Source: Folioceros fuciformis (taxonomy: Eukaryota; Anthocerotophyta; Anthocerotopsida; Anthocerotales). Taken from it: a stretch of DNA of 59,977 nt. The position numbers and the translations under genes were made by a program. Positions within the stretch are counted from its first letter, which is position 1. Every line of letters starts with the position of its first letter. A model generated the notes under the pieces. That model made no database searches. It was not told where the DNA came from and saw only the letters and a program-made list of their open reading frames with translations. Shown piece after piece: positions 1 to 11,961 of this stretch. The stretch spans positions 388,444 to 448,420 of the forward strand of contig JBNGIO010006285.1 of NCBI GenBank assembly GCA_049999805.1, written 5' to 3'.

Positions 1-737
1 GGGGCAGGCCAGCCCAGCCCAGCTGCTGCCCGCTGCCCGCTCGCATGTTCCTTACCCTACCCGCTGCCCTACCCTCCTCGGCACGTCCACCGGGTACACC
101 ACGACTCTGGACCACGTACTCTCTGTCTGCGAGCCCGCGTGCCTGCGTGCCTGCGTGCCTGTCTGCCTGCTCGCCCGCCCTTCTCCCCCTTTCTCTTGGG
201 GTGTGGCTTGTTTCATGAATGACACGCCGCACACGCTTCCAACGGCTCTCCTTCTATCCCTTGTCCACACCTCCAACGCCTCTTGCCCTAGGCCTGGGAC
301 GTGTGTATGTGTTCCTGCCTTGCCCAGTCCGAGTCCCAGCCTTCCGCCCACAACCCCGTGCCAACAAGAAGAAGGCGTGTTGGTGACTTGAAAAGGGATG
401 CTTGCAGTTGCAGCTTAGCTTGGTTTGCGTGTAAAAGGGGATTTGGCCTGCCGCCTGATGTCACCCACCACCACCCTGGTCAACATGTACACCCCTCTCC
501 TTGTCTTGCCCTCGCCTCCTCCCCCTTCCCTCTTGGCCTGCCACCACCATTAAAATAATTGCACTTGTGCTCATATAATAATCACAACAAATACCTCCAA
601 CCATGCTCCTTTCTTTGAAACTGCACACCACCTACCTACCTATACCCAATATCTATCCTATCCATGTTTTGTGATGTGAACCTCTACTCTACTAGGTACA
701 CCCACTAAGCAAGAGCCCTCTACCCTACTGCCACTTA

Positions 738-868
738 CTAAGCCTAAGCCAAGCAAGGACTCCTACTCCCACCCACTAAGCCTAAGCCAAGCAAGAACTC
801 CTACTCCCACCCATTAAGCCTAACCCAAGCAAGAACTATTAGCACCAAGGCAAGAACTATTAGCACCA
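738..868. repeat. Tandem repeat, about 38-bp unit
   Basis: Two good copies and decayed partial copies of a unit of about 38 bp that contains the core cctaagccaagcaag. The last part degrades into a shorter duplication containing caagaactattagcacca. Confidence 0.7.
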
Positions 869-1151
869 AAATGGAGGCAAGAATCTTAACACTACATTTT
901 GGTAAGTGCCCATGGAAACTTACTTACATGCAATGTCCGTACCACTACCAATCCAAGGCATTCATTGTTACTACACCAACCAACCATGAAGAGAATGAAT
1001 ACATCCATCGCACCAACACCAGCACCCACCAAAAAGAATAACTATTCCAAGTACTCTACACAACAAGGTAACGTAACTTGCAAAGCACCTCACCAACGTC
1101 CCCATGAAGAGGGTACTTGTTCTACTTAAACACTCCCACACTTCGAACATA

Positions 1152-1309
1152 AACTCGCCAACCTCCATGACCCCACCAAAGTGATTACTCCAAGTGCATA
1201 GTGTAAGTTTGTAGAACATCTCAACGGTTTAACTCGCCAACCTCCATGACCCCACCAAAGTGATTACTCCAAGTGCGTAGTGTAAGTTTGTAGAACATCT
1301 CAATGGTTT
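1152..1309. repeat. 79-bp tandem duplication
   Basis: Two adjacent copies, with a period of 79 bp, of a segment beginning aactcgccaacctccatgac. They differ at very few positions, so the duplication is recent. Confidence 0.85.
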
Positions 1310-1339
1310 GTCGTACTCTAACTTTGTAACATTGCAACA

Positions 1340-1710
1340 TTACAGAAGAGAGGACAAGGACAAGGCAAGACAAGACAAAGTAAGACGGACAAAGAGAGCA
1401 TCTCAAAGGTTTCCTATACTCTAACTTGAACTTTGTAACATAGCAAAAGAGAAGACAAGACATACTTCCTAATGATGCAAAAGAGAAGATAAGACAACTT
1501 TGTTACAATGCAAAAGAGAAGACAAGACATACTTTCTACCAATGCAAAAGAGAAGATAAGACAAGGCAAGATAGACTTCTACCGTTGCAGAAGACAAGAC
1601 AAGATGAGACAAGATAAACTTGTATTGGAATGAACACAATCAATGCTTCCAACGGCGAGATAAGACAAGACAAACTTCTATTCGAACGAACACAATCAAT
1701 GCTTCCAACA
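1340..1710. repeat. Purine-rich degenerate repeat
   Basis: Degenerate copies of agacaagacaagataag and related runs. Near 1630-1710 a further short duplication is built on caatcaatgcttccaac. No coding signal. Confidence 0.6.
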
Positions 1711-2142
1711 GCTTACATGACAAAGTCATTATGGAGTCCTTTGTCATTAAACCACGCTCCCAGTTCTCCTCTACCAATATAATCTCAATCCTTATTCTTC
1801 TCAACCACTTGCACTTCAGTGAAGAAGTTGTAGAATGCAACCACTTTCTCCAACAAGCTTAATCACCTCTACTTCAATAACAAGTTGTTAACCTCTCATA
1901 TAGTGCACATTTGCAGCCACTTGACTTGACATGAACTCTCTACCAGCATTCCATAATATGATCACGCATGTGAAGATATTATTTATATTTTAAATTATAT
2001 TATCTAAACAAACCTCAGGCCTTAAAAGTAATTTAAGGAATACAGAGAGGAGAGGAGATGATGTTGAGAGCGCATGCATGCAGGTAGGAGGGCGTGTAAT
2101 TAGAGAGATCCGGTGGAGGCGGAAGGGCCAATAATTGATGGT

Positions 2143-2446
2143 TGAGGCGGGTCCGGGGCCGGGGCCTGGGCCTGGGCCTGGGTCTGGGCCTGGGCCGGGC
2201 CTGGTTCTGGGCCTGGGCCTGGGCCGGTTCCGGTTGGCCCGTCAGACCACAGCCCGTCACATGGCGTCACGCTGCATTACCGGCCCGTCACGGGCGCACC
2301 CACTGCCCCTGCCCGGACCTGCTACCCTTGGCCCACCCGTTTTCCCTCTCCCGTGGCCCGTGGCCCGTGGCCCGTGTCCCGTGTCCCGTGTCCCGTGTCC
2401 CGTGTCCCGTATCCCGTATCCCGTATCCCGTGCACCGTCTCTCCGT
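2143..2446. repeat. Two GC-rich simple repeats
   Basis: A ggcctg hexamer array at about 2150-2235 and a cccgtgt/cccgtat heptamer array at about 2345-2440, separated by about 100 bp of non-repeat sequence. Their open frames on both strands are a by-product of the repeats. Confidence 0.85.
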
Positions 2447-3493
2447 TTCCCGTCCTGCCCTCCCCGTCCGGCCCCATGTCCCATGTCCCACAACACACTA
2501 CCCTCCTTGTTCCATGTGATTACCATGTGTTACAATGCACAACGAATGGTTGTCAAGATTATGCTGCATGTTGTTAGAACATGATGAATATGGTTGGATG
2601 TGGTTTATAGGTCTTTGCAAATGAATAGATTATGGTTTTGGGAGACACCCACCCACATGTAGATCCATGTCAGAACCCACCCAATTCTGCATGTCTCCAT
2701 TTCATTGAGATGTTTTATGTGACTAATGGCATATAATGTTCTTTTTTGCTCTAGATTCGGCACATGTAAAACAGGGAGCCTGCTGAGCCAGAAAGCCATG
2801 TCGGAAGGGAAGGGAAGGGAAGGGTACGAGCAACAAGTACAGGACATGTATCAAGGCATGTATGTACGGAACCGAGTTCAATACAGTAGGAAAATGGTGT
2901 AGAAATGTGGGCGGGAGTTGGGCGGGCTGACTAGTTCCATGGAACATTGGAGATATGTTTGTACCCAAGGAGGAGAATGAGTGTGTACTTGAAGAAGTGT
3001 GAGTTAATCAAAGCAATGTGGTGGGAACTAAACAATCAGCTTATGATATGCAGCAACAAAGGCAGAAGGCATCTAAAGATGCATAATATGGGGCCTCGGA
3101 GGTACATACATGCGTAAATATAGATGCATTGGCATGCGGGTGACCCGGTGATGCAGATCAGATGACTCCCGTAGCTTATGTCTCTGTTGCGTATGTAGTA
3201 CTGTACATGGCTGCAGGAAAGCAAATGCTCCAGTACGGGGCTCGTGTACGGGGTCCATTTTAGGGCAAAGTGGACCCGTGCGCGCACAGGCCGGCAGCCG
3301 TTTAAACCTGTCCCCAGGCTTTCCATCAGTTATGGCACAAGCCTTGAATCCAGGTAAGTACGCTTTCTGGGACTGCGGTAAAAGCACGCTCCCAAGTACA
3401 GGGAATGCGCTGCTCTGCTCTCGCTACAGGGTAGTACAGTACTTGCTCCGGTCACCTACTCGCAGCTAGGTACAGTTAGGTGACCAGCTACGG

Positions 3494-3502
3494 TTAGGGT
3501 TT
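3494..3502 (-). promoter_or_regulatory. Telo-box upstream of RRP46
   Basis: TTAGGGTTT (AAACCCTAA on the minus strand) lies about 100 bp upstream of the RRP46 start codon. Telo-boxes are established promoter elements of plant ribosomal-protein and ribosome-biogenesis genes. A promoter role here is inferred from position and from recurrence upstream of other genes in this window. Confidence 0.55.
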
Positions 3503-3599
3503 CGCGGCTGCAGGGGTTCGCTGTCGCCGGCGGCAGTCTCGAGTTGGGAGCCTCGGGTGTGGATGCTGCTGTGGCCTCCGCTGTAGGTAGGGCTCAGGG

Positions 3600-5244
3600 A
3601 TGGCCCAGGACGCCGCGTTTGTGAGGTTGGATGAGCGGTCCGCGAATCAGCTGCGGCCTGTAGTCTGTACCAGGGGATTTCTCAACCGGGCCGATGGCTC
3701 CGCGCGCTGGTCCAATGGTACGTTGTTGTAATTGGTGTCTGCTGTGGTGTGCCGTCTGTTTTGGTCGGATGTGGTCTGGTCTTCTTGTCCTTCCTCCTTC
3801 TTTGGTTTCTGGATGTGCTCTCACGTTTTGGAATGCAGACAATACAATTGTGGTTGCTGCCGTCTACGGGCCAAAATCGGTCGCTGGCAGAAAGGAGAAT
3901 CCGGAAAGAGCAACCCTTGAAGTGATTTGGAAGCCGAAAGATGGACTTGCTGGTGAGTTTGTACGATTTTTTATTTTATTTTTCATGTGTGTGCAATCAC
4001 GCTCTCTCTATCCGGTTTTTGTCCGATTTGTGAGTCTCTGAGGAAGACTTGGAGCTGCAGGAAATCCTGAGAAGGAGGTGGAGCACGTTGTAAGGCGGAC
4101 GTTTGAAAGCCTGCTTCTGTCGGCATTGTTTCCAAACACTGGGATCTCACTCATCCTGCAGGTGACAATCACTGGTTTTGTGCAAGGCTATCTGCGACTA
4201 GACTGTTGGTTCATCTGCCCCGTCTTGGAAGCACAGACTCTGGTTCTGACCTAGGAACTTGTCACTGGCATCATTTCAGGTGGTCAGCGACGATGGATCT
4301 GTATCCTGTGCTCAAAGTTTAGTTGTCTTGAAGGTAGGGCATCCAGTCGAATCTCGGTTGAGTTTAGGTGTCTAGTGCAGAGCGTTGAAACACCTTGACA
4401 GGAACCTGCCAGCTTCTTTCCTGTGCGATGAACGCATCGTGTGCAGCCTTTGTAGATGCAGGCATTCCTCTGAGGGGTTTGACTGGTAAGGGTGACTAGT
4501 GGCTCCTCCATTCCTTTTTCTTTGTCGTGCACGTGGTACATCAAATTTGTGACTGGGTTGGACTCAAGTTCGTTGAGTTTTTCACATGCAGATGCTGCCT
4601 TCTCACCTCTGCTACTCTCTCTATCCCTCAGCTGCTGTGACAGTTGCGGTGATTGCAAATGGGGAGACATTGCTTGATCCAACAAAGTTGGAGGAGCAGG
4701 TCACATCGTGTTTGTCCCTATCTATCTAGCTGCTGCTCGGACCACAATCTGCGACTGACAAAGATATGTGATTCTCTTGACAGAAATCTCGTGCCCAAGT
4801 TTCTTTCGTGTTCCCAAGTCGCCCTGCGCTTTCGGTTCAGGGGCCCGACGATCCTGGCGAAGAGCCCCCCGAGCATGGAATTCTGACGTCAGTCACTCGA
4901 GGCGCCATGTCCGGTAACGTTTTCCCTCGTTTTCTTCACAGTGTTTTACTATCGCAGCGGGATGCCGCGGCACAGTCCATGCACATCACTAAATTACACG
5001 AGTCGCAAGTGCTACGAGCTGATGCAGAATTTTATCGTGCAGTTGATGACTATCTCACTTGCTTGGAGAGAGGTCGAGCATCAAGTGCAAAGATATCTGA
5101 GTTCTGTCGTACCAGCCTCGAGCAGTGCCAGGTATTCTGATTTCAAGTTGTGGAGGTCCCTCCTTGACGTGCCCTGCCCTGTAACGTTACACGTTCTTTT
5201 TCACTGTTCAGCTGGTGGAAAGGATGTTGCGAACTCACTTATGA
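3600..5244 (+). CDS. RRP46: Exosome complex subunit RRP46 (RNase PH-like)
   Basis: Core RNase PH-like subunit of the nine-subunit exosome ring, which trims and degrades RNA 3'-5' in nucleus and cytoplasm. Nine exons give a continuous 248-aa product: 3600-3717, 3839-3952, 4061-4161, 4280-4300, 4413-4485, 4632-4699, 4784-4913, 5043-5131 and 5212-5244. All are GT-AG with consistent phase. Diagnostic stretches are NQLRP near residue 16, VVAAVYGP near 44, ATLEVIWKPKDGL, NASCAAFVDAGIP, LLDPTKLEEQ and EHGILTSVTRGAMS. Exon 4 is only 21 nt (VVSDDGS). The length is close to that of plant RRP46 (about 240 aa). The last exon, ending MLRTHL, is the least certain; without it the frame would run into a nearby stop inside the last intron. 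It is convergent with RRP7. Confidence 0.9.
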
Positions 5245-6235
5245 CCTATTTCCTGGATGCAGCGAACCCTAGAAATCGGAACAGCCTGAGAGCCCTTGCG
5301 TGTAACAGGTGCGGGAGCTAGTATCTACCCGGGCCTGTGGCATCGTTAGCCCCTGTACCTGGGCACGTCTGTCAATTCGTCTAGGCGGTGAGTCATAAGA
5401 TAATATTTTTGCCCCTTTTCCGGATCGATGCAACGGATGTACGAATTCAAAAAAATGGCCATTGGTCAGTAAGAGAAGTTCTTTCCCATGAGGTATGTTT
5501 GTCTCGGCAACTGGCTCGGATGTCAAGTGCAAGCTTCATGACATTTGAACTTTCGGTAACATCGGACACGGCGGTCCTTTCTCGTGCTCGCAGACCAACG
5601 TCGTGTACTACAGTAATGCATGATCGGAGGGGAAACACGTAACCTGCTCCATTGGAACTCATGGAACCCTAATCACAAAATTGGACTTCAAGCGTTGTAA
5701 AGTCCACAGCCATTCATAAATAAAAACAAATAGAAGAGGCGTTCCCAAGACATTGCGTGGGAAAGTCTGACAAGGACGAGGCCTGAGGCCCGGAAACTGA
5801 CATTATGGGGCGTAGGGCTTCTACTTACCACAGCAGCACGTGTACCTGATTCACACGGTGAAACAACAGAATTTGCAGCCTGGAAGTCGGGGCACAATTT
5901 AGTGAAGTCGTCAGGAGATTTCTATTAACATCGAGTACACTACCCTGTCTCGTCATCGCTTTTGCTAAGCTCCCCATCCGTGCCGCTTCTATGCTCTCTT
6001 GAACCCTGGGAAGACGGAGTCAAATCAGTTCAGGGATTCACAATTCGGAAGGTCTGTCAATGAGCTTTGAGTTAACGTGAAACTCATGAAAGTAAACTAT
6101 ACATTGCCGGCAGCACGTCCCACATGGGGGAAATGCTCACCAGGGCCAGTTCCAAGTGTCGTCCTGGACCGTCTGGTGCAGTGCATTGCAGGCCCCGTTG
6201 TGTTCGAACGGTGCAAAAATAAAGGGGTTGTATGA
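5245..6235. other. Convergent intergenic interval
   Basis: 3' flanks of RRP46 and RRP7. I see no additional gene or repeat. Confidence 0.5.
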
Positions 6236-7408
6236 TCAGTATGGAGTAAACTTGCGAGCAGCCCTCAGTTTCGCCAGCTTTTTCCTGTCGTTCTCAAATT
6301 TCTGTTGCAAATTCAGCAGCTCTGCAAATGCGCAGGAACGGTCAGCCCCCAAAGATTGGATGCAGGTGCTACAGGCAACATCCAAAGAGTAAATCTTACC
6401 GTTTCGTCGCTGCTCGTGTCGTTGAAATTGATAGAAGTCAAGAGCTGTATCCGCTGCCTTCTTCTGTTTCTTGGCGGCTCTTTCAAGTACGGCAGCAGTT
6501 GACACAGCACCGACTTTTACACCGCCGTCTGAGTTGCCACGCTTCTTATTCCCCCCTTTACCCACAACCAGAGTCCAACCATCTGCAGCAGCAGCTGCTT
6601 CCCTCTCCGCTCTAGCCTGCAAGTCACCATCACTCAGACAGTAAAAGACCAGCAGCTATGCATCTCTACATCAGCACGTTGACATGGTGCATCGACGCCA
6701 GCACATAGAGATGGTGCATCTACAGCAACACATTGAAATGGTGCATCTACACCAGCAAATTGAAATGGTGCATTCACACCAGCACGTTGAAATGGTGCAT
6801 CTACAGCAGCACATTGAAATGGTGCATCTACACCAGCACGTTGAAATGGTGCATGTACACCAGCACATTGAAATAGTGCACTGAGGGAGAGCAGAGGAAC
6901 CGACCTGCTCTTCACGGGCATCATACTCCAGTATGAATTCATCAATTTCCTGCTGCAAGGATTCTGGATCACGCCTCTCAAAATAATACTCAGCCAGCCA
7001 CTCTGCGAGGACGACAAAAATTCGTCATTCCAACCCTAAACCATGCCAAACCCGACGTCGTCTGCACAAAGCCTCACTCTTCATGCCCGTAGGAGCCCCA
7101 TCCTTGACTGCATCACCACCAACCCTAATGTCTGACTGCCGCACGGCAGCGTCAGGGGACGCCGCGGCCAAGTCGGCATCCTCTTCTTCATGTTCTCTCG
7201 CCTTGCTCTTCGAAGCCTTCCTCATCGTGGACTCCTTCTGCAATCCAGCTCCAGATTTCTCCGTCATAACTTTCCTCTTCTTCACCACAGTGCGACCATG
7301 GCCATCCTTCTTCTTTCCCTTTGGGGCAGACACACTAAGGGAGCTCTTGCTCACATCCTTCTTCACCTTGCCAAAACCGCTGCGAGACTTGGCTGCTCGG
7401 ATCACCAT
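6236..7408 (-). CDS. RRP7: Ribosomal RNA-processing protein 7 (RRP7)
   Basis: Nucleolar factor of small-subunit pre-rRNA processing (UTP-C/CURI complex in yeast). Four exons on the minus strand: 7408-7057, 7002-6905, 6616-6400 and 6321-6236, giving about 250 aa. The N-terminus is low-complexity and Lys/Arg/Asp/Glu-rich (nucleolar style). The C-terminal half is the diagnostic RRP7 region: EWLAEYYFE..., QQEIDEFILEYDAREEQ, DGWTLVVGKGG, a Lys-rich spacer, DFYQFQRHEQRR and the terminal LRAARKFTPY. The donor of exon 1 is uncertain; the chosen one leaves a 54-nt intron, and the codon at the junction may differ. Intron 2 (6617-6904) carries a 27-bp minisatellite. I see no exact telo-box upstream. Confidence 0.88.
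6662..6884. repeat. 27-bp minisatellite inside RRP7 intron 2
   Basis: About eight copies of a 27-bp unit with the core cattgaaatggtgcatcta, varying at a few fixed positions. Because 27 is a multiple of three and the unit has no stop in several frames, it gives open frames on both strands (His-rich on plus, Cys/Thr-rich on minus). These are artefacts: the array lies between good splice sites of RRP7. Confidence 0.9.
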
Positions 7409-8161
7409 CGCGCACGGCTGCCAGGAAACCTGCTTGCCCAGCTAATTTAACCACACATTCATTCCAGGTTCGTTTTCGTTTCCGCCGCTGCGATCACGCC
7501 ACCTCTACCTCAAAACTCATCCCCTACTCTTGTCGCAGAGTTAACTATGTGCCATGACTGGCACGTAACGAAGTTGTAGGCATTTAGAATTTACTGTATT
7601 TTAAAACTTTGTGGAAAATAGTATATTTGGTGATTCACTAAGTGAGACTTAAAAACATTTCTTGTTTTTTCTCTGTACAATCTCCTTTCTTCCCTTCGAA
7701 AAGGGCCTTTTTTCGGTGCAAGATTAAGTAATAAAAACTTTAAAGTAAACCCATCACCAAGTTATTTCTAGAGCCCTAACTTCAAAGTTGGCCAGCCGAC
7801 TTAGATAATAATAGCTTTCCATCCCTGTTCTTTAACATTGAACATGGTGCTTGTGACCAAGTCACCTTTAGAGGGGTATTGACTTACAAGATATGGAGGC
7901 CTCCGTCCAGCTGCCTTTACCACCAATTGGGCCCTCTCTGCTCTGGTTATGGATTCTTGATTTTTAATCTAAGGTCCCATGTAATGGGCATATTAAATTG
8001 TGGGGCTCAGAGCCACAATGCAATTGGATTGCATATTACAAGACCCCGAAGCCACAATGCAGCCACTCCAAGTCCAAACCATGTTGAGTTTTGATTTCAA
8101 TCGTTTTCCTCTTCCCCCAAACCTTGTCATGCTATCAATTTGACATCCATAGTTCGATGAT
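7409..8161. other. RRP7 upstream region
   Basis: AT-rich upstream region of RRP7 (minus strand), ending at the retrotransposon target-site duplication. No exon or repeat stood out. Confidence 0.5.
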
Positions 8162-8166
8162 GAGTG

Positions 8167-8340
8167 TGTTGCAACCCCTTTACTTTAGTGTAGGCTACAT
8201 AATCAGTTACTCTTCCTCTAACCGTCATGAACAAAGCATGTATTCTGAACAATGGACAATAATTGTAACTCTTTTGCTTTTCTTTGCGTGCTCTCGTTCT
8301 CTCCGTGTGTCGCTCATGCCCACCATCACAATCCACATTA
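8167..8340 (+). repeat. 5' LTR of the Copia element
   Basis: 174 bp, beginning TGTTGCAACCCC and ending ATCCACATTA. It matches 12785-12957 along its whole length with six substitutions and one single-base indel. Its end is fixed by the adjoining primer-binding site and by the target duplication beyond the 3' copy. Confidence 0.93.
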
Positions 8341-8354
8341 TGGTATCAGAGCCC
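8341..8354 (+). promoter_or_regulatory. Primer-binding site (initiator Met tRNA type)
   Basis: tggtatcagagccc starts at the first base after the 5' LTR. TGGTATCAGAGC is the standard plant Copia primer-binding site complementary to the 3' end of initiator methionine tRNA. Confidence 0.92.
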
Positions 8355-9279
8355 TGAATCTGTTTCCCCGCAAATGATAATCGGCACCTTAGTGATACTG
8401 TGCCGATGTCATTAGGGAGACAATGCCGAGACGCCATGTTGAGATGCAGTCTGCGGGCAGAGGAGCAAACAAACGAATTCCTGTTCCCAAGATTCACCGT
8501 AAAATTCATTTGCCAGGACTACCATGAACCAGAAGCTCAAATTTGCTCACTACCGTCCTCGCACCCTCGCCCAACGGAGCGCATTGAAAGCATTTCTTGC
8601 GTTCCGTGCAGACCTCTCAACAATCCTCGGCGTTCAGTTTCGGCAAGATCACCCTCACACTACAACAGCGAACTCAAAGAGTTGCACACCAAGGTGAATT
8701 GCCTCCAGGATCTGTTTGACGGCCTCAGTGAGATGATCCAACAGCTTCATCAGACTTGTGTCATCCACAAAGCGCTCGAGTTAGGATGGATGAGAAAGGC
8801 GTCATCTTCACCTTCAACCTCGTACTGTTGCATCTAAGACAGAGTTTGCAGGGATGCAAGTTGTGCCTGATGATGATGATGATGATGATTTAGACCTCAA
8901 TACTGCTGGAATAGTCACTCCTACCCGTGAGTTTCCACAAGGAGAATCGGATGGAGTCAACATTGGTGTAGAAGGCCTTCAGGAACCATCTTCTCCTGAA
9001 GAGCAGCAGGATCAAGGGCCCCATCAACCATGATTACCAAATTTTCCTGGTTACTCAGGCATTTTTGGTAGTGTAGGAGGTGACCCTTTTTCTACTAAAG
9101 CTTCTGGATTTCTGTATGGTGCACTTCCAGCAGGAACTCTTGGTACAACATCATCAGGGTTGTTTGGCAGTCCACGTTTTGGACAACAGAGTGGTGCAGC
9201 CTCTTCATCTTCAAACCAACAGCAAGCAGGAGTTGACCAGGAATTGGCAACCCTATTCCGAACCCAACAGTAATTTCTC

Positions 9280-10180
9280 TTGTTATGGCTTTGGCATCTG
9301 CACCTGTTCCTGTCCCTAAAGATTGATTTCGAGGACCATGATCGTTTCAACGGCACAGACTATACTGTATGGTCTATGAGGATCATTCAAATTCTGGAGG
9401 AGAATGAGTTGATGGGAGTTGTCGATGGTTCTGAGCAATCACCAGTCCCAACTCTCACGAATGGTGACGATGTCCTAGCTCGGAAGCGAAGGGACAGGCG
9501 TGCATGTTGTATAATCATTGCTTCTTCGGATAGGACTATGATGCCTCACACTATAAATGTTGTGACCTCTGCAGATGTGTGGAGAACCTTTATGACTATC
9601 TACAAGGACAAGAGCTCTGCCTCTTGGGTTCATTCTTTCCGCGGCATGTTTCATCTGCGGATGAAAGATGAAGAGTTTGTGGAGTCCTATATAAACAAGT
9701 TCAGGACTACACGAGTATATAAACAAGTTCAGGACTCCACGAGCCAATCTTGCATATTGTGGGACTGTCTTGACAAAAGCTCAAGCAATTACTGCCTTCC
9801 TGGCATCATTGCTGGATAGTTATGCTTATTTTATTAGTGCTCAACATGCTAAGATTGATGCAGCCCAGCAACTAGCTAGAGGACGTGCTCTCAATATATC
9901 ACTAGAAGACATGTTTGGGGCATTGCTTGGTGAAGAGCGCACAAGAGGCTTGAAGAAATCTAAGGGGTAGAATCCTAGTTCTAGTAAAGTACTCTTTGCT
10001 AGAAGGGGCAGAGGATCATAACGTGGTAGAGGTGGTCGTGGTAGAAGCTCGCCAACCACAGCTACACAGCCTAATCTCCAGCGTAAGACCTTCACTTGCA
10101 ATTGGTGCAAGATTCCTAGTCATTATGAGAGAGATTGCAAGAAGAAAAAGGTTAGCGAGCCCAAGAAGGAACCTCAATAG
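9280..10180 (+). pseudogene. Copia gag with zinc knuckle, frameshifted
   Basis: Copia-type gag capsid region: FEDHDRFNGTDYTVWSMRI near 9330-9385, then a MKDEEFVESYINKFR-like segment near 9660. A frame change near 9760 leads to a second frame (TKAQAITAFLASLLDSY...) that stops at 9970. A CCHC zinc knuckle, CNWCKIPSHYERDC (spacing C-X2-C-X4-H-X4-C), follows at about 10098-10140 in a further frame. Upstream sequence from about 8850 (a GAT run, then Gly/Ser/Phe-rich frames) is probably more gag, also shifted. No intact gag can be read. Confidence 0.8.
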
Positions 10181-10389
10181 TCAGAGTCACATTTGATGTC
10201 TACAAGGGCATCTTCGACTTCCAAACCACCTACAATTTTGGCCACCTGTCTCTCCTCAATCAAGATGGTTTGGTCCCTATGTTGCTAGTCTGTCTCGCCA
10301 TGTTCCTAAACCTCATCAACCCTTCTTTCCACCTTCTTCATCTTTAGGTGAGCCTGCAACTTATCTTGAAGCTGTCACAGGACCAGAGG

Positions 10390-11858
10390 CCGAACACTGG
10401 AAGGCAGCTATTGAATCCGAGTACAACTCTCTTATTGAAAATCAAACCTGGTCCTTAGTTGACTTACCCCAGGGCAGGAAACCTCTAGCTTGTAAGTGGG
10501 TTTTTAAGAAGAAGCTGAATGCTGATGGTACTGTCGGAAGATACAAGACCCGATTAGTGGCTAAAGGTTATAGCCAAGTAGAAGGACTTGACTACAACGA
10601 AACATTTGCTCCCGTAGTTAAGGGTACCTCTATCAGGATTTTGCTTGCTCTTGCTGCCCAGTATGTCTTACTAGTCCACCAGCTTGACGTTAAAACAACC
10701 TTCTTGCATAGTTCCTTAGAGGAAGAAATATACATGGCTCAGCCTAAGGGTTACGTGATGGATCCTAAAAAGGTGTGCAAGTTGTTGATGACGTTGTATG
10801 GTCTTAAACAATCTTCCCGAGCATGGAATGAAACCTTCCATGCACTTCTTATAGAACTTGGATTTACATGTTCAGCAGCTGATACAAGCGTTTATATTTT
10901 ATGGGATCAGGATGACTTCATCATCATTTCTAATTATGTTGATGATAATTTCCTATTCTGTACATCTGCTGCTTTGCTGGAGAGGATTAAGAAGGTGCTT
11001 CTTGCTCGTTTTGAGATGACAAATCTGGGACAACTTTCTTTTTCCCTTGGTGTACAATTCCAGTTTGAAGACTCTGGCCATACTATTTACATACACCAGG
11101 AACATTTCGTGGAGCAATTGCTGAGGAAGTTTAATATGGAGAAGTGCAGACCAGTCTCAACTCTTATGTCGTCTGGAGATAAACTTTCCAAGGAACAATG
11201 CCCAATTACCGATGAAGAGAAACAGCAAATGTTTAAGGTGCCTTACAAGCAGGCTGTGAGCAGCTTTATTTATTTAGCAGCCTGGACTCGACTTGATATC
11301 TCGCGTTCTATAAGTTGTGTATCTCAGTTTCTGGAGAATCCTGGTGAGGCGCATTGGACTGCTGTCAAGCAAATATTTCGATATTTGAAGGGGACCCCAA
11401 GATATGGACTTTGTTATAGGAAATAGTCTAAGGGTTTGCAGCTAGTTTCTTTCTGTGATGCCGATTGGGCTGGTGATCCCAATAGCAGAAGGAGCATAGC
11501 TGCGTACTGTAATCTCCTTGGTGGTTCAGCGATTTCTTGGAGAAGAAAAAAGTTAACCACAATCTGCCTTTCTTCAACAGAGGCTGAATACGGCGCTTTA
11601 TTACAAACAGCCAGGGAGGTCATTTGGGTCAAGACACTTTTGAGAGGATTGCAGCAACTTGCCCCAGGACCAACACAACTCTGGTGCGATAACCAGTCGG
11701 CCATTGCCTTGTCAAAGAATCCGGTATTTCATGCCCGTAGCAAACACATTGAGATTATGCACCACTTCACCAGACAGGCTGTTGATAATGGCGAAGTTGT
11801 GGTAAGTTACATTCCTACAGGTGACAACAGTGCTGATCTCTATTCACGAAAGCGTTAG
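10390..11858 (+). pseudogene. Copia reverse transcriptase-RNase H, one internal stop
   Basis: The reverse transcriptase starts near WKAAIESEYNSLIENQTW and continues through CKWVFKKKLNADG, YKTRLVAKGYSQ, QLDVKTTFLHS and the catalytic YVDD box near 10938. An in-frame TAG at 11424-11426 interrupts the frame just before RNase H. RNase H keeps its acidic residues in DADWAGD, STEAEY and CDNQSA and ends near the usual His-rich RSKHIEIMHHF segment. A single stop between two otherwise open domains means the enzyme may have been lost by one mutation; suppression was considered but nothing supports it. Confidence 0.88.
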
Positions 11859-11961
11859 GTAAGCCTTTACACAACAAACACTCTGCTGCTGCTGGTTTAC
11901 AACAAGTCCAAGCGTCAACAATTAAGGGTAAGGCCCATTAGGCATAACCTACAGTTCTGCT

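Larger units (their letters stand above)
1..3479. other. Gene-poor, repeat-rich interval
   Basis: I see no convincing gene here. The first 550 bases are C-rich; the rest alternates A/C-rich tandem repeats, purine-rich runs and two GC-rich simple repeats, listed separately. Open frames crossing the GC-rich repeats are made of the repeat itself (Gly/Pro and Pro/Val/Ser periodic peptides) and are not counted as genes. Between 2600 and 3480 the sequence is mixed composition without a recognisable exon. Confidence 0.6.

Noticed and set aside
2135-2584. 149-codon frame across GC-rich repeats
   Set aside because: The peptide is only the translation of the hexamer and heptamer arrays; other frames on both strands are equally open.
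6684-6884. His-rich frame (plus) and Cys/Thr-rich frames (minus)
   Set aside because: They follow the 27-bp intronic minisatellite unit and lie between confirmed RRP7 splice sites.
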